NCBI GenBank assembly: GCA_964244955.1
Contig: CAXTKQ010000119.1
Span: 1 to 12,256, forward strand
Reading direction: 5' to 3'
Length of the DNA: 12,256 nt
Source: Mucilaginibacter_A sp964244955
GTDB taxonomy: Bacteria; Bacteroidota; Bacteroidia; Sphingobacteriales; Sphingobacteriaceae
Position 1 is the stretch's first letter; each line of letters begins with the position of its first letter. The translations under genes and the position numbers were made by a program. Shown here piece after piece: positions 1-7,622 of this stretch. Under the pieces are notes generated by a model that worked only from the letters and a program-made list of their open reading frames with translations, did not search any database and was not told where the DNA came from.

Positions 1-1019
1 ATGCGCTGGTGATAAAAAAAGACGGGCACATTAGCCAGAAACAATTTAGGGAACCGACCGAAAAAAAATCGTGTTCTTTTGAGCGTATTTATTTTTCGCG
101 CGGAAGTGATGCTTCCATTTACCGCGAACGCAAGCAGTTGGGCCGTTTGTTGTGCAAGCAGATTTTGGAAGCGGTGGATTACGACCTGGAAAACACCGTT
201 TTTTCCTACATCCCAAATACGGCCGAAGTTGCTTTTTACGGGATGGTAGAAGGCATCCATAAATACATCAAATCCTACCAGCGCGAAAAATTGCTGAACC
301 GGGAAGATAAAATTACGGATGAAGAACTGGAACGTGTGCTGAACATTTATCCGCGGGTAGAAAAACTGGCGATAAAAGATGTAAAGCTGCGCACGTTTAT
401 TACGCAGGATGCAGACCGCTCTGAAATGGTGGCGCATGTTTACGATACCACTTACGGATTGATCAAGAATGGCAAAGATACACTGGTTGTGCTGGACGAT
501 TCGATCGTCCGCGGAACTACCTTGAAGCAAAGTATTTTAAAGATTATTGACCGTTTAGGGCCGAAAAAAGTGATTGTAGTTTCTTCGGCGCCGCAAATCC
601 GTTACCCGGATTGTTACGGGATTGATATGTCGCGGATGAGCGAGTTTGTTGCTTTTGAAGCAGCCATCAGTTTATTGAAAGACCGCGGCATGGAAAACGT
701 GTTTTACGACGTGTACGAAAAGTGTGTGGAAAGTGAGCATTTGCCAAAAGAGCAAGTGGAAAACTACGTAAAAGCCATATATGCGCCTTTTACCGATGCG
801 CAAATTTCTGACCGGATTGCTGAAATCATCACCCCAAACAGTATCAAAGCCGAAGTTGAAGTAATTTACCAAACTTTAGACAACTTGCACAAAGCCTGCC
901 CCGAACATTTGGGCGACTGGTATTTCTCAGGCAACTACCCAACGCCCGGCGGAAATAAGGTGGTAAACAAAGCATTCCAAAACTGGATGCAAGGGAAAAA
1001 CCAGCGGGCTTACACGTAA
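1..1019 (+). CDS. Amidophosphoribosyltransferase-like protein (PurF-like), C-terminal part, cut by left edge
   Basis: The reading frame is open from base 3, so the first in-frame GTG (base 9) is not the true start; the N-terminal glutaminase half must lie upstream. Counting from that GTG, the fragment holds RIYFSRGSD (26-34), the phosphoribosyltransferase PRPP loop VVLDDSIVRGTT (160-171) and PQIRYPDCYGIDMSR (195-209), all matching PurF, which makes phosphoribosylamine from PRPP and glutamine in the first step of purine synthesis. It differs from canonical PurF: an extra stretch at about 78-130 (SYQREKLLNRED and following) and a C-terminus WYFSGNYPTPGG (304-315) where Bacillus-type PurF has the iron-sulfur ligand pair CxxCF. 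I recall a long PurF-like paralogue in Bacteroidota with this appearance; whether it makes phosphoribosylamine is not established here. The fold assignment is secure, the exact role less so. Confidence 0.85.
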   Translation, partial: ALVIKKDGHISQKQFREPTEKKSCSFERIYFSRGSDASIYRERKQLGRLLCKQILEAVDYDLENTVFSYIPNTAEVAFYGMVEGIHKYIKSYQREKLLNREDKITDEELERVLNIYPRVEKLAIKDVKLRTFITQDADRSEMVAHVYDTTYGLIKNGKDTLVVLDDSIVRGTTLKQSILKIIDRLGPKKVIVVSSAPQIRYPDCYGIDMSRMSEFVAFEAAISLLKDRGMENVFYDVYEKCVESEHLPKEQVENYVKAIYAPFTDAQISDRIAEIITPNSIKAEVEVIYQTLDNLHKACPEHLGDWYFSGNYPTPGGNKVVNKAFQNWMQGKNQRAYT

Positions 1020-1080
1020 AATGAGCGGGGAGCGAGGTTTTGAGGAGCGCGCTTTTGTTGTTAAAACTCAGAACAAATTT

Positions 1081-1099
1081 ATGCCGATAAAAGAAGCAT
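1081..1099 (+). repeat. Intergenic 18-nt motif, copy 1
   Basis: ATGCCGATAAAAGAAGCAT, ending in the stop codon of the lysE-type gene (TTA at 1099-1101, minus strand). It lies in the convergent gap between the purF-like gene and lysE. Bases 1085-1101 match the reverse complement of 4055-4071 over all 17 nt. The ends ATGC and GCAT are complementary. Confidence 0.7.
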
Positions 1100-1758
1100 C
1101 AGTTAGTGGAAGGCATTCCCGAAAAAACAAAGTGCGTTACCAACCGGTCGAGGATGATAAAAGCAGCAATGATCAGCGCAATCCCGGCCACATAATTTAA
1201 GCGGTGCACCAATTTCACCGAAATCTTGTCGCGTAATTTATTCGCATAGAAAGCTTTGATCGTATCCATTCCAAACTGTACCAGCAGGATGGTAAAAAAC
1301 ATAATCACCAATTTTAGTTGCCGGTGCGGGATGCCTGCATGGTAAACCGTGCTTGCCGTACCGATTACGGTTATCCAATGAAATAAAATGGTAGGGTTAA
1401 AAATGCACATCAAAAACCCTTTAAAAAAATAACCGGCGCGGTTAACCCGTGCAGGCGTGTTGGTGTTGAAGTTTACGTCTGCTTTTTTTAGCAAATAATA
1501 AACGCCAATACAAAACAGGATGATGCTGCCGCCCACACCTAACCAAACTTTTGCCTGAGGCGGGATTTCAAACAATTGTGAACCAAAAATAATCCCGCCC
1601 ACAAACACCACATCGCTCGAAACCACGCCCAAGGCCAGTGCTACGCCGGCATGAAAGCCTGTTTCGATACTCGTTTTAATGAGCGCAAAAAAAACAGGCC
1701 CGGTAATAAAGGTTAACACAAGGCCGATTCCGATACCGGAAATGATAGCTTCAATCAT
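1099..1758 (-). CDS. LysE/RhtB-family amino-acid exporter
   Basis: A 219-residue, very hydrophobic protein with about six membrane segments, the usual size and topology of LysE-family exporters, which move amino acids or related metabolites out across the inner membrane. The N-terminus has the family signature GPVFFALIKTSIETGF (about 20-35), and a second conserved stretch FKGFLMCIFNPTILFHW (about 112-128) carries the family's NP motif. The substrate cannot be read from the sequence. The ATG at 1756-1758 precedes the first membrane helix directly and is the natural start. The gene is divergent from the sugar transporter (188 bp AT-rich gap, no clear promoter seen) and convergent with the purF-like gene, so it appears to be monocistronic. 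Repeat copy 1 touches its stop codon. Confidence 0.85.
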   Translation of the reverse strand: MIEAIISGIGIGLVLTFITGPVFFALIKTSIETGFHAGVALALGVVSSDVVFVGGIIFGSQLFEIPPQAKVWLGVGGSIILFCIGVYYLLKKADVNFNTNTPARVNRAGYFFKGFLMCIFNPTILFHWITVIGTASTVYHAGIPHRQLKLVIMFFTILLVQFGMDTIKAFYANKLRDKISVKLVHRLNYVAGIALIIAAFIILDRLVTHFVFSGMPSTN

Positions 1759-1946
1759 TTACGCAGCTTATATAGTTTTATTTTTAGCAAGGTAAACGCG
1801 AATATGCAATTTTATTATTTAAAGCACTAATGCAGCAGCAATATGGCCGGTAACACTAAAATTACAGGTTGATATTTATAAAATTTCTATTAAGTTCGTG
1901 AAAAATTTTATTCCGGATAATTACTAACCAACTTATTTAACACCTG

Positions 1947-3554
1947 ATGGATCAGTCTAAAACTAAAAGTTATGCTTCCGCTCTGTACTCTTTAATTACC
2001 GTTTTCTTTTTCTGGGGGTTTCTGGCTGCTTCCAACGGTGTATTCATCCCTTTTTGCAAAACTCATTTTCACCTCACACAGTTTGAATCCCAACTGATTG
2101 ATTTTACTTTTTACGGCGGCTATTTTATTGGTTCGTTGATTTTGTACCTCGTTTCCCAGCTTACCAAAGTAGATTTGCTGAATAAAATTGGTTATAAAAA
2201 CGGTATTGTTTATGGTTTGCTTATTTCTACAGTTGGTGCGCTGGCAATGGTCCCTGCCATCAACAACGGCCATTTTGCTTTTATCCTGAGTTCATTTTTT
2301 GTGGTAGCTGTTGGTTTTTCATTGCAGCAAACGGCTGCCAATCCATTTGTTATTGCTTTAGGTCCGCCCGAAAGTGGTTCGCACCGGTTAAACTTTGCCG
2401 GTGGTGTCAATAATTTTGGCGGACTATTGGGGCCGATTGTGGTTAGTTTGGTTCTTTTTGGTTCATCTCAAGGCAGCGATCAAAGTACAGTAAGCATTAC
2501 ATCGGTTAATAATTTGTATTTTATCCTGGCAGGATTATTTTTGGCTGTGGCACTTTTTTACCGGTTTTCTAACCTGCCCGAGATCAACAGTACCGAAAGT
2601 GTGGAAGCCAGCACAAGTTCTAACAGGCCGTTGTTGCTGATTACGTTGGGTTTTCTGTTGGTCTTGGTTGCCAACCCACTCGAAAAATTAATAGGCTTAA
2701 GCAATGCTTATTTTATTTATGGTGCTTTAGCTTTGATCCTTCTATCACTTATTTATGTGCTGTTGGCACCCAAAAATAACCCTGATTCTTGGGGGGCAAT
2801 GCAATACCCGCAACTGATTTTGGGCATGATTGCTATTTTTACTTATGTTGGGGTTGAAGTAACCACCCAAAGCAACATGGGCGCATTGTTAAAACTGCCA
2901 GCTTTTGGCGGCTATGCAGATTCTGCCATCAAACCTTATATTTCATTATATTGGGGAAGTTTGATGATTGGCCGCTGGACGGGCGCGATCAGTGCTTTTA
3001 AATTATCTAAATCAACAAAAAATATTTTAACGGTCATCGTCCCTTTTATTGCCTTTGGCGTAATCTTGTTGTTTAATCATTTATCCGGAACAGATGTCGG
3101 CAACCTGTATTTGTATTCAATTTGCGTAGTTGTCCTGATCGTCGCTTTCTTTATGGGCCAGGAAAAGCCAACACGTATTTTAATGATCTTTGGTTTGCTG
3201 GGCATGCTTGCCATGATTGTTGGTTTATTAACCACCGGGCAGATTGCCATTTATGCTTTTTTAAGCGGCGGTTTATGCTGTTCCATTATGTGGCCAAGTA
3301 TATTTTCATTGGCCCTTGCTGGTTTGGGCAAATATACCAGCCAGGGTTCTGCATTTTTAATCATGATGATTTTAGGCGGATCTGTTATCCCGCCGGTACA
3401 GGGAATTTTGGCCGATACGGCAGGCATCCATATTTCTTACATCATCCCGGTTATCTGTTTTGCTTACATCGCTTTCTTTGCTGTAAGGGTAGGGACGGAA
3501 CTGAAAAAACAAGGAATTGACATGAACCAGGTTGAAGCAGCAGGCGGACACTGA
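1947..3554 (+). CDS. FucP-type (FHS family) sugar:H+ symporter, enlarged
   Basis: A 535-residue inner-membrane major facilitator protein. FucP/GluP family marks are clear: GGYFIGSL (57-64), GYKNGIVYGLL (82-92), LQQTAANPF (126-134), GSHRLNFAGGVNNFGG (144-159), YVGVEV (300-305), SIMWPSIFSLA (446-456) and GGSVIPPVQGILAD (477-490). Such proteins bring in fucose, glucose, galactose or similar sugars with protons; the substrate here is unknown. FucP relatives are usually about 410-440 residues with 12 helices. This one appears to carry two added hydrophobic pairs: 228-245 with 254-273 before the usual TM7, and 360-377 with 386-404 before the usual TM9, suggesting about 16 helices. The ATG at 1947 starts just before the first helix. 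A dCMP deaminase gene follows after 6 bp, probably co-transcribed. No polysaccharide-utilisation genes are nearby. Confidence 0.85.
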   Translation: MDQSKTKSYASALYSLITVFFFWGFLAASNGVFIPFCKTHFHLTQFESQLIDFTFYGGYFIGSLILYLVSQLTKVDLLNKIGYKNGIVYGLLISTVGALAMVPAINNGHFAFILSSFFVVAVGFSLQQTAANPFVIALGPPESGSHRLNFAGGVNNFGGLLGPIVVSLVLFGSSQGSDQSTVSITSVNNLYFILAGLFLAVALFYRFSNLPEINSTESVEASTSSNRPLLLITLGFLLVLVANPLEKLIGLSNAYFIYGALALILLSLIYVLLAPKNNPDSWGAMQYPQLILGMIAIFTYVGVEVTTQSNMGALLKLPAFGGYADSAIKPYISLYWGSLMIGRWTGAISAFKLSKSTKNILTVIVPFIAFGVILLFNHLSGTDVGNLYLYSICVVVLIVAFFMGQEKPTRILMIFGLLGMLAMIVGLLTTGQIAIYAFLSGGLCCSIMWPSIFSLALAGLGKYTSQGSAFLIMMILGGSVIPPVQGILADTAGIHISYIIPVICFAYIAFFAVRVGTELKKQGIDMNQVEAAGGH

Positions 3555-3560
3555 TTTTTT

Positions 3561-4022
3561 ATGCCTAAAAAAAGCTTCGATGCCATTTTTATGCACTTGG
3601 CTACCGACCTGGCTTTTCGCTCGCATTGCGTAAAAGCACAGGTTGGCGCGGTGCTGACCAAAGATACCCGCATTATTTCCATCGGTTACAACGGCCCGCC
3701 GGCCGGAACACATAATTGCGACGAAGAATGGCCGGAGCAAGGTTGCGCACGCGATGCCCGCGGAAGTTGCTCCTTAGCTTTGCACGCCGAACAAAATGCC
3801 ATTTTATATGCCGTAAAAAATGGCGCTAATTTGCAGGGCGCAACTTTATATGTTACGCTTTCGCCTTGTTTGGCTTGCGCCCGATTGATTTTTTCGGCAG
3901 GGATTGCGGCTGTGTTTTATCAAAAATCGTATGCGGCTTATAAAGGTTTTGCCAATGATGAAGGTGTGGATTTTTTAAACCGTTTTGGGGTTTCTGCAAA
4001 GCAGTATGAGTTGGTTGAATAA
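3561..4022 (+). CDS. dCMP deaminase family protein (ComEB-like)
   Basis: A 153-residue zinc-dependent deaminase, a normal length for the family. The catalytic signature is complete: HAEQNA with His75 as zinc ligand and Glu77 as proton shuttle, and PCLACA with zinc ligands Cys103 and Cys106. IGYNGPPAGTHNCDEEW (41-57) is the substrate-binding stretch typical of dCMP deaminases, which turn dCMP into dUMP to feed thymidylate synthesis in the cytosol. Cys70 and other cysteines in 53-70 may hold a second metal, as in some relatives; that is inference. The ATG at 3561 is 6 bp after the transporter stop codon, so the two genes look co-transcribed although no shared function is evident. cmk, another pyrimidine nucleotide enzyme, lies next door on the opposite strand. 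Confidence 0.9.
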   Translation: MPKKSFDAIFMHLATDLAFRSHCVKAQVGAVLTKDTRIISIGYNGPPAGTHNCDEEWPEQGCARDARGSCSLALHAEQNAILYAVKNGANLQGATLYVTLSPCLACARLIFSAGIAAVFYQKSYAAYKGFANDEGVDFLNRFGVSAKQYELVE

Positions 4023-4054
4023 CCTGCAGCTTTTTAAATTTGAAATGTAATTGT

Positions 4055-4074
4055 TGATGCTTCTTTTATCGTAT
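4055..4074 (-). repeat. Intergenic 18-nt motif, copy 2
   Basis: On the minus strand this reads CGATAAAAGAAGCATCA at its core (4055-4071), identical over 17 nt to copy 1. It sits in the convergent gap between the dCMP deaminase and cmk. With copy 3 (same orientation) it flanks cmk as a direct repeat about 800 bp apart. Confidence 0.7.
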
Positions 4075-4101
4075 AAAAATTGGTATGGTTCATGGTCGAA
4101 G

Positions 4102-4136
4102 GCTGATCGCTGAAAGCTGATTGCTGACAGCTAATC
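4102..4136. repeat. Five degenerate GCTGAtN heptads
   Basis: Five consecutive 7-bp units (GCTGATC, GCTGAAA, GCTGATT, GCTGACA, GCTAATC) run up to and include the last base of the cmk stop codon (4136-4138). They can also be read as two and a half 14-bp units. The array lies in the convergent gap after the dCMP deaminase. Its function is unknown; replication slippage is a simple origin. Confidence 0.6.
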
Positions 4137-4819
4137 TAAACTTTCTGATTCCGCAACGCATTCACTTTTTCCAAAGCAAAATTTAATTGTTGTTCCGGGG
4201 AGAGATTGGTATTGTCCAGAATCACAGCATCATCGGCACGAATAAGCGGGCTTTCAGTTCGGGTCGTGTCCTGGTAATCCCGATCGGCAATGTTGTCAAA
4301 AACTTCGTGCAGCGTAATTTCCTGTCCTTTTTCCTTCAGTTCCTTGTAACGCCTTTCTGCCCGGATTTTTGGGTCGGCCGTCATAAACAGCTTCAGTTGT
4401 GCGTTTTTAAAAACAGCCGTACCAATATCGCGGCCATCCATCACAATGTTTTTTGATTTGCCCATGCGCTGTTGCTGTTTCACCATTTCGCGGCGTACTT
4501 GCCGTATCGCCGAAACTGCGCTTACATTTTTTGAAACCGGCATCTGACTGATTTCATCCGAAACTTCTTCATTGTTCAGCATGATATGCGTTTCGTAATC
4601 GCGCGAACTGAAGTTGAGATGGATGTTTTTCAACGCTTTTTCAACCTGTTCCTGGTCGTTGATATCCACCTTGTTCCGCAGAAAATACAATGTTACGGCC
4701 CGGTACATCGAACCACTATCCACATAAATAAAGTTGAGTTTCTTTGCCAATGCCTTCGCCAAAGTGCTTTTTCCGCAGGAAGAATAACCGTCAATAGCTA
4801 TAACAAAGTTTGTGTTCAT
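4136..4819 (-). CDS. cmk: Cytidylate (CMP/dCMP) kinase
   Basis: A 227-residue cytosolic kinase that phosphorylates CMP and dCMP with ATP. The P-loop GYSSCGKST is at 11-19, followed by YVDSGSMYRAVTLY, the CMP-binding stretch that usually reads YIDTGAMYRA. MDGRDIGTAVF (about 125-135) and RDYQDTTRTESPLIRADDA (about 180-198) are the other conserved blocks. The frame stays open upstream to an ATG at 4868-4870, but those 17 residues (MAICVYNLKD...) do not look like family sequence. The ATG at 4817-4819 gives MNTNFVIAIDGYSS, a normal N-terminus and length, and a promoter-like element lies just upstream of it, so I chose it. The gene is divergent from lon and convergent with the dCMP deaminase. Confidence 0.95.
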   Translation of the reverse strand: MNTNFVIAIDGYSSCGKSTLAKALAKKLNFIYVDSGSMYRAVTLYFLRNKVDINDQEQVEKALKNIHLNFSSRDYETHIMLNNEEVSDEISQMPVSKNVSAVSAIRQVRREMVKQQQRMGKSKNIVMDGRDIGTAVFKNAQLKLFMTADPKIRAERRYKELKEKGQEITLHEVFDNIADRDYQDTTRTESPLIRADDAVILDNTNLSPEQQLNFALEKVNALRNQKV

Positions 4820-4827
4820 CGCGGCGC

Positions 4828-4857
4828 TAAAGATACGGCAATCCTTTAAATTGTAAA
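4828..4857 (-). promoter_or_regulatory. Putative Bacteroidota-type promoter of cmk
   Basis: On the minus strand, TATCTTTA (4828-4835) matches the -7 element TAnnTTTG in all but the last base. TTTA (4854-4857) lies 18 bp upstream as a weak -33 element. Transcription would begin about where the chosen ATG (4819) lies, leaving almost no leader. This is a visual match only. Confidence 0.3.
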
Positions 4858-4869
4858 CACAAATTGCCA

Positions 4870-4887
4870 ATGCTTCTTTTACCGTAT
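4870..4887 (-). repeat. Intergenic 18-nt motif, copy 3
   Basis: Matches copy 2 at 17 of 18 positions (one T to C change on the plus strand). It lies in the divergent gap between cmk and lon, about 50 bp upstream of the cmk start and 180 bp upstream of lon. Confidence 0.6.
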
Positions 4888-5068
4888 GTTTTTTAGCGTC
4901 AATTGCTTTAACTTCGGCTTTGGTTTCGCGTAAGAAAAAAGCTGCCCGAATTTTATTTTATGCCGGTAAAAACAGCTTGGCATAGCTCTTGAAACAGTTA
5001 AGTGTTGCCCAGATTTCTATTTAATAAATAAATACAACTGCCAGTTTGGCGTTTAAATACGGTTATAA

Positions 5069-7543
5069 ATGAGTTTTGATCCATTCGATTTTAATAATGC
5101 ATTGCCTATCATTAATGAAGAATCCGAATTTTTTCCTTTAATGTCGTCAGAAGACGAAGAAGAAATGAACAACGAACTCGTTCCGGAGGTACTGCCAATA
5201 TTGCCGCTTCGTAATACGGTTTTGTTTCCCGGTGTTGTTATCCCGATTACGGTTGGCCGCGATAAATCCATCAAACTGATTAAAGATGCCAACAAAGGGA
5301 AAAAGATTATCGGCGTAGTTGCGCAAAAAGATACCAGCATTGAAGACCCGACTTACGAGCAATTGAACCAGGTTGGTACAATGGCGTTGATCATCAAGGT
5401 TTTGCAAATGCCCGACGGCAACACAACGGTTATTATCCAAGGCAAAAAACGCTTCACTTTGAAAGAACAGGTGCAAAGCGAGCCTTATATCAAAGCATCT
5501 ATCGAGCCTTTTAAAGAGATAAAAGCGACAGAGAACAAGGAGTTTAAAGCGATGGTTTCGTCTATTAAAGACATGGCGATGAATATTGTACAGCTTTCTC
5601 CGAACATGCCTTCCGAAGCCAGTATCGCCATTAAAAATATCGAAAGCACTTCTTTTCTGATCAATTTTATTTCTTCTAACATGAATGCTGCGATGGCCGT
5701 GAAGCAGCACATGCTGGAAGTGCCCAACTTGTACGAGCGTGCGCGGATGGTGCTGGAGCATTTAACGGTTGATTTGCAAATGCTGGAACTGAAAAACCAA
5801 ATCCAATCGAAAGTGCGGGTTGATTTGGACAAGCAGCAACGCGATTACTTTTTAAACCAGCAGCTTAAAACTATTCAGGAAGAATTGGGCGGCAATTCGC
5901 CGGATATGGAAGTGGACAACCTGCGCGCCAAAGGCAGCAAAAAAAAGTGGTCAAAAGAAGTAGCAACCCATTTTAACAACGAGCTGGCAAAACTGGCGCG
6001 CATCAATCCTGCTGCGGCCGATTATTCGGTACAAATTAATTATTTGGAACTGCTCACCGAACTTCCTTGGAACGAGTTTACCAAAGATAATTTCGACTTA
6101 AAACGCGCGCAGAAAGTGCTGGACAAAGACCATTTTGGTTTAGAGAAAGTTAAACAACGCATCATTGAATATTTAGCGGTTTTGAAGCTGAAGCACAACA
6201 TGAAAGCACCAATTTTATGTTTGGTTGGCCCGCCGGGGGTTGGCAAAACTTCGCTGGGGAAATCTATTGCACGTGCTTTAGGCCGAAAATATGTGCGCAT
6301 GGCTTTGGGTGGAATCCGGGATGAAGCCGAAATCCGCGGACACCGTAAAACTTACATCGGTGCGATGCCGGGACGGATTATTCAGTCTATAAAAAAAGCA
6401 GGTGCTTCCAACCCGGTTTTTATTTTGGACGAGATTGATAAAGTTGGAAACGATTTCCGCGGCGACCCTTCTTCAGCTTTGTTGGAAGTGCTGGACCCGG
6501 AACAAAACAGCAACTTTTACGACCATTATGTGGAGATGGATTTTGATCTTTCCAACGTAATGTTTATCGCAACGGCCAATTCTTTAAATACTATTCAGCC
6601 AGCTTTGTTGGACCGGATGGAAATTATCGAAGTAAACGGTTACACCATTGAGGAAAAAGTTGAAATTGCCCGCCAGCATTTGTTGCCAAAACAACGCGAG
6701 GCGCATGGTTTAAAACCAAAAGACGTTTCCATCAAAAATAACGTGCTGGAAAAAGTAGTGGAAGATTACACACGCGAATCCGGTGTGCGCAACCTGGAAA
6801 AAAAGATCGGTTCTTTGGTTCGTGGCATTGCAAAAAGCATTGCGATGGAAGAGGAATACTCGGCAGCTATCGCCAAAGAAGATGTCGAAAAAATCCTCGG
6901 TGCGCCTTTATTTGACAAAGACAGTTACGAAAACAACAACTTTGCCGGCGTAGTTACGGGTTTGGCCTGGACACAAGTTGGCGGCGACATTTTGTTTATC
7001 GAAGCCAGTTTAAGCCCGGGAAAAGGCCGTTTAACCTTGACCGGAAGTTTGGGCGACGTAATGAAAGAATCTGTTACCATTGCTTTGGCTTATTTGCGTG
7101 CCCATGCAAAAGATTTTAACATTGATGTCCGCTTGTTTGACCAATGGGACGTTCACGTTCATGTTCCGGCAGGTGCAACGCCAAAAGACGGCCCATCAGC
7201 AGGGATTACGATGCTGACAGCTTTAGTTTCAGCTTTTACGCAGCGAAAAGTTAAAGAGCATTTGGCCATGACCGGCGAGATCACGCTTCGCGGAAAAGTG
7301 TTGCCGGTTGGCGGCATCAAAGAAAAAATATTAGCGGCAAAAAGGGCAAACATCAGAGAGATCATCTTGTCCAAATCCAACCAAAAAGATATTCTGGAGA
7401 TCAAGGAATCGTATATCACCGACATGAAATTCCATTACGTTTCGGAAATGAAAGAAGTGATTGACTTGGCTTTAATGCCGCAAAAAGTGGAAAACGCGGT
7501 AGATTTAACGGTGCGGGAAGAAGTGAAAGCGGTGTTGAATTAA
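5069..7543 (+). CDS. lon: ATP-dependent endopeptidase La (Lon)
   Basis: An 824-residue Lon protease, which forms hexamers that unfold and degrade damaged and short-lived regulatory proteins in the cytosol. The order is complete: an acidic N-terminal tail (1-38), the LON substrate-binding domain starting at PILPLRNTVLFPG (43-55), a helical linker with DYFLNQQLKTIQEELG, an AAA+ module with Walker A GPPGVGKT (387-394) and Walker B FILDEIDK (451-458), and the protease domain with Ser710 in DGPSAG and Lys753 in GGIKEK. The 43-residue spacing of this dyad equals that of E. coli Lon (Ser679/Lys722). It is about 40 residues longer than the E. coli protein, mostly from the N-terminal tail. The ATG at 5069 gives MSFDPFDF. 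A hairpin terminator follows 25 bp after the stop, so lon is probably transcribed alone. A heat-shock-like promoter match lies upstream (see findings). Confidence 0.98.
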   Translation: MSFDPFDFNNALPIINEESEFFPLMSSEDEEEMNNELVPEVLPILPLRNTVLFPGVVIPITVGRDKSIKLIKDANKGKKIIGVVAQKDTSIEDPTYEQLNQVGTMALIIKVLQMPDGNTTVIIQGKKRFTLKEQVQSEPYIKASIEPFKEIKATENKEFKAMVSSIKDMAMNIVQLSPNMPSEASIAIKNIESTSFLINFISSNMNAAMAVKQHMLEVPNLYERARMVLEHLTVDLQMLELKNQIQSKVRVDLDKQQRDYFLNQQLKTIQEELGGNSPDMEVDNLRAKGSKKKWSKEVATHFNNELAKLARINPAAADYSVQINYLELLTELPWNEFTKDNFDLKRAQKVLDKDHFGLEKVKQRIIEYLAVLKLKHNMKAPILCLVGPPGVGKTSLGKSIARALGRKYVRMALGGIRDEAEIRGHRKTYIGAMPGRIIQSIKKAGASNPVFILDEIDKVGNDFRGDPSSALLEVLDPEQNSNFYDHYVEMDFDLSNVMFIATANSLNTIQPALLDRMEIIEVNGYTIEEKVEIARQHLLPKQREAHGLKPKDVSIKNNVLEKVVEDYTRESGVRNLEKKIGSLVRGIAKSIAMEEEYSAAIAKEDVEKILGAPLFDKDSYENNNFAGVVTGLAWTQVGGDILFIEASLSPGKGRLTLTGSLGDVMKESVTIALAYLRAHAKDFNIDVRLFDQWDVHVHVPAGATPKDGPSAGITMLTALVSAFTQRKVKEHLAMTGEITLRGKVLPVGGIKEKILAAKRANIREIILSKSNQKDILEIKESYITDMKFHYVSEMKEVIDLALMPQKVENAVDLTVREEVKAVLN

Positions 7544-7568
7544 AGCCCTGTTTAAACAGATATTTTTG

Positions 7569-7597
7569 AAAAGCTGGCGGTAATCCCTCCGGCTTTT
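7569..7597 (+). terminator. Rho-independent-type terminator after lon
   Basis: The arms AAAAGCTGG (7569-7577) and CCGGCTTTT (7589-7597) pair over 9 bp with one G-U, around an 11-nt loop, and are followed by CTTAT. The A-rich left arm could also let it work in the other direction. It ends lon before the lpxR-like gene. Confidence 0.6.
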
Positions 7598-7607
7598 CTT
7601 ATGTTTA

Positions 7608-7620
7608 GGCTTTTTAAGCC
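7608..7620 (+). promoter_or_regulatory. Small hairpin 2 nt before the lpxR-like start codon
   Basis: GGCTT and AAGCC pair around a TTT loop, ending two bases before the ATG at 7623. If transcribed, it would cover the ribosome entry region. The stem is only 5 bp, so this may be chance. Confidence 0.25.
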
Positions 7621-7622
7621 CA

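Noticed and set aside
1759..1946. Search for divergent promoters between the LysE-type and transporter genes
   Set aside because: The gap is AT-rich, but I found no acceptable TAnnTTTG with proper spacing on either strand, so no promoter is called.
3122..3520. A plus-strand frame of 132 codons inside the transporter gene
   Set aside because: Out-of-frame reading of conserved membrane helices, giving Cys- and His-rich nonsense.
4035..4042. TAAATTTG, an exact match to the -7 promoter element, with TTG bases 17-21 bp upstream
   Set aside because: It points into a short convergent gap just after the dCMP deaminase, with no plus-strand gene to serve. A small RNA is possible but nothing else supports it.
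4820..4870. A 17-residue N-terminal extension of Cmk from an upstream ATG
   Set aside because: The extra residues do not resemble the family, and the ATG at 4819 gives a normal length and N-terminus with a promoter-like box directly upstream.
5147..5761. A long minus-strand open frame (204 codons) inside lon
   Set aside because: Its translation is rich in His, Arg, Phe and Asn with no domain, as expected for the antisense of a conserved gene; the lon frame explains the region fully.
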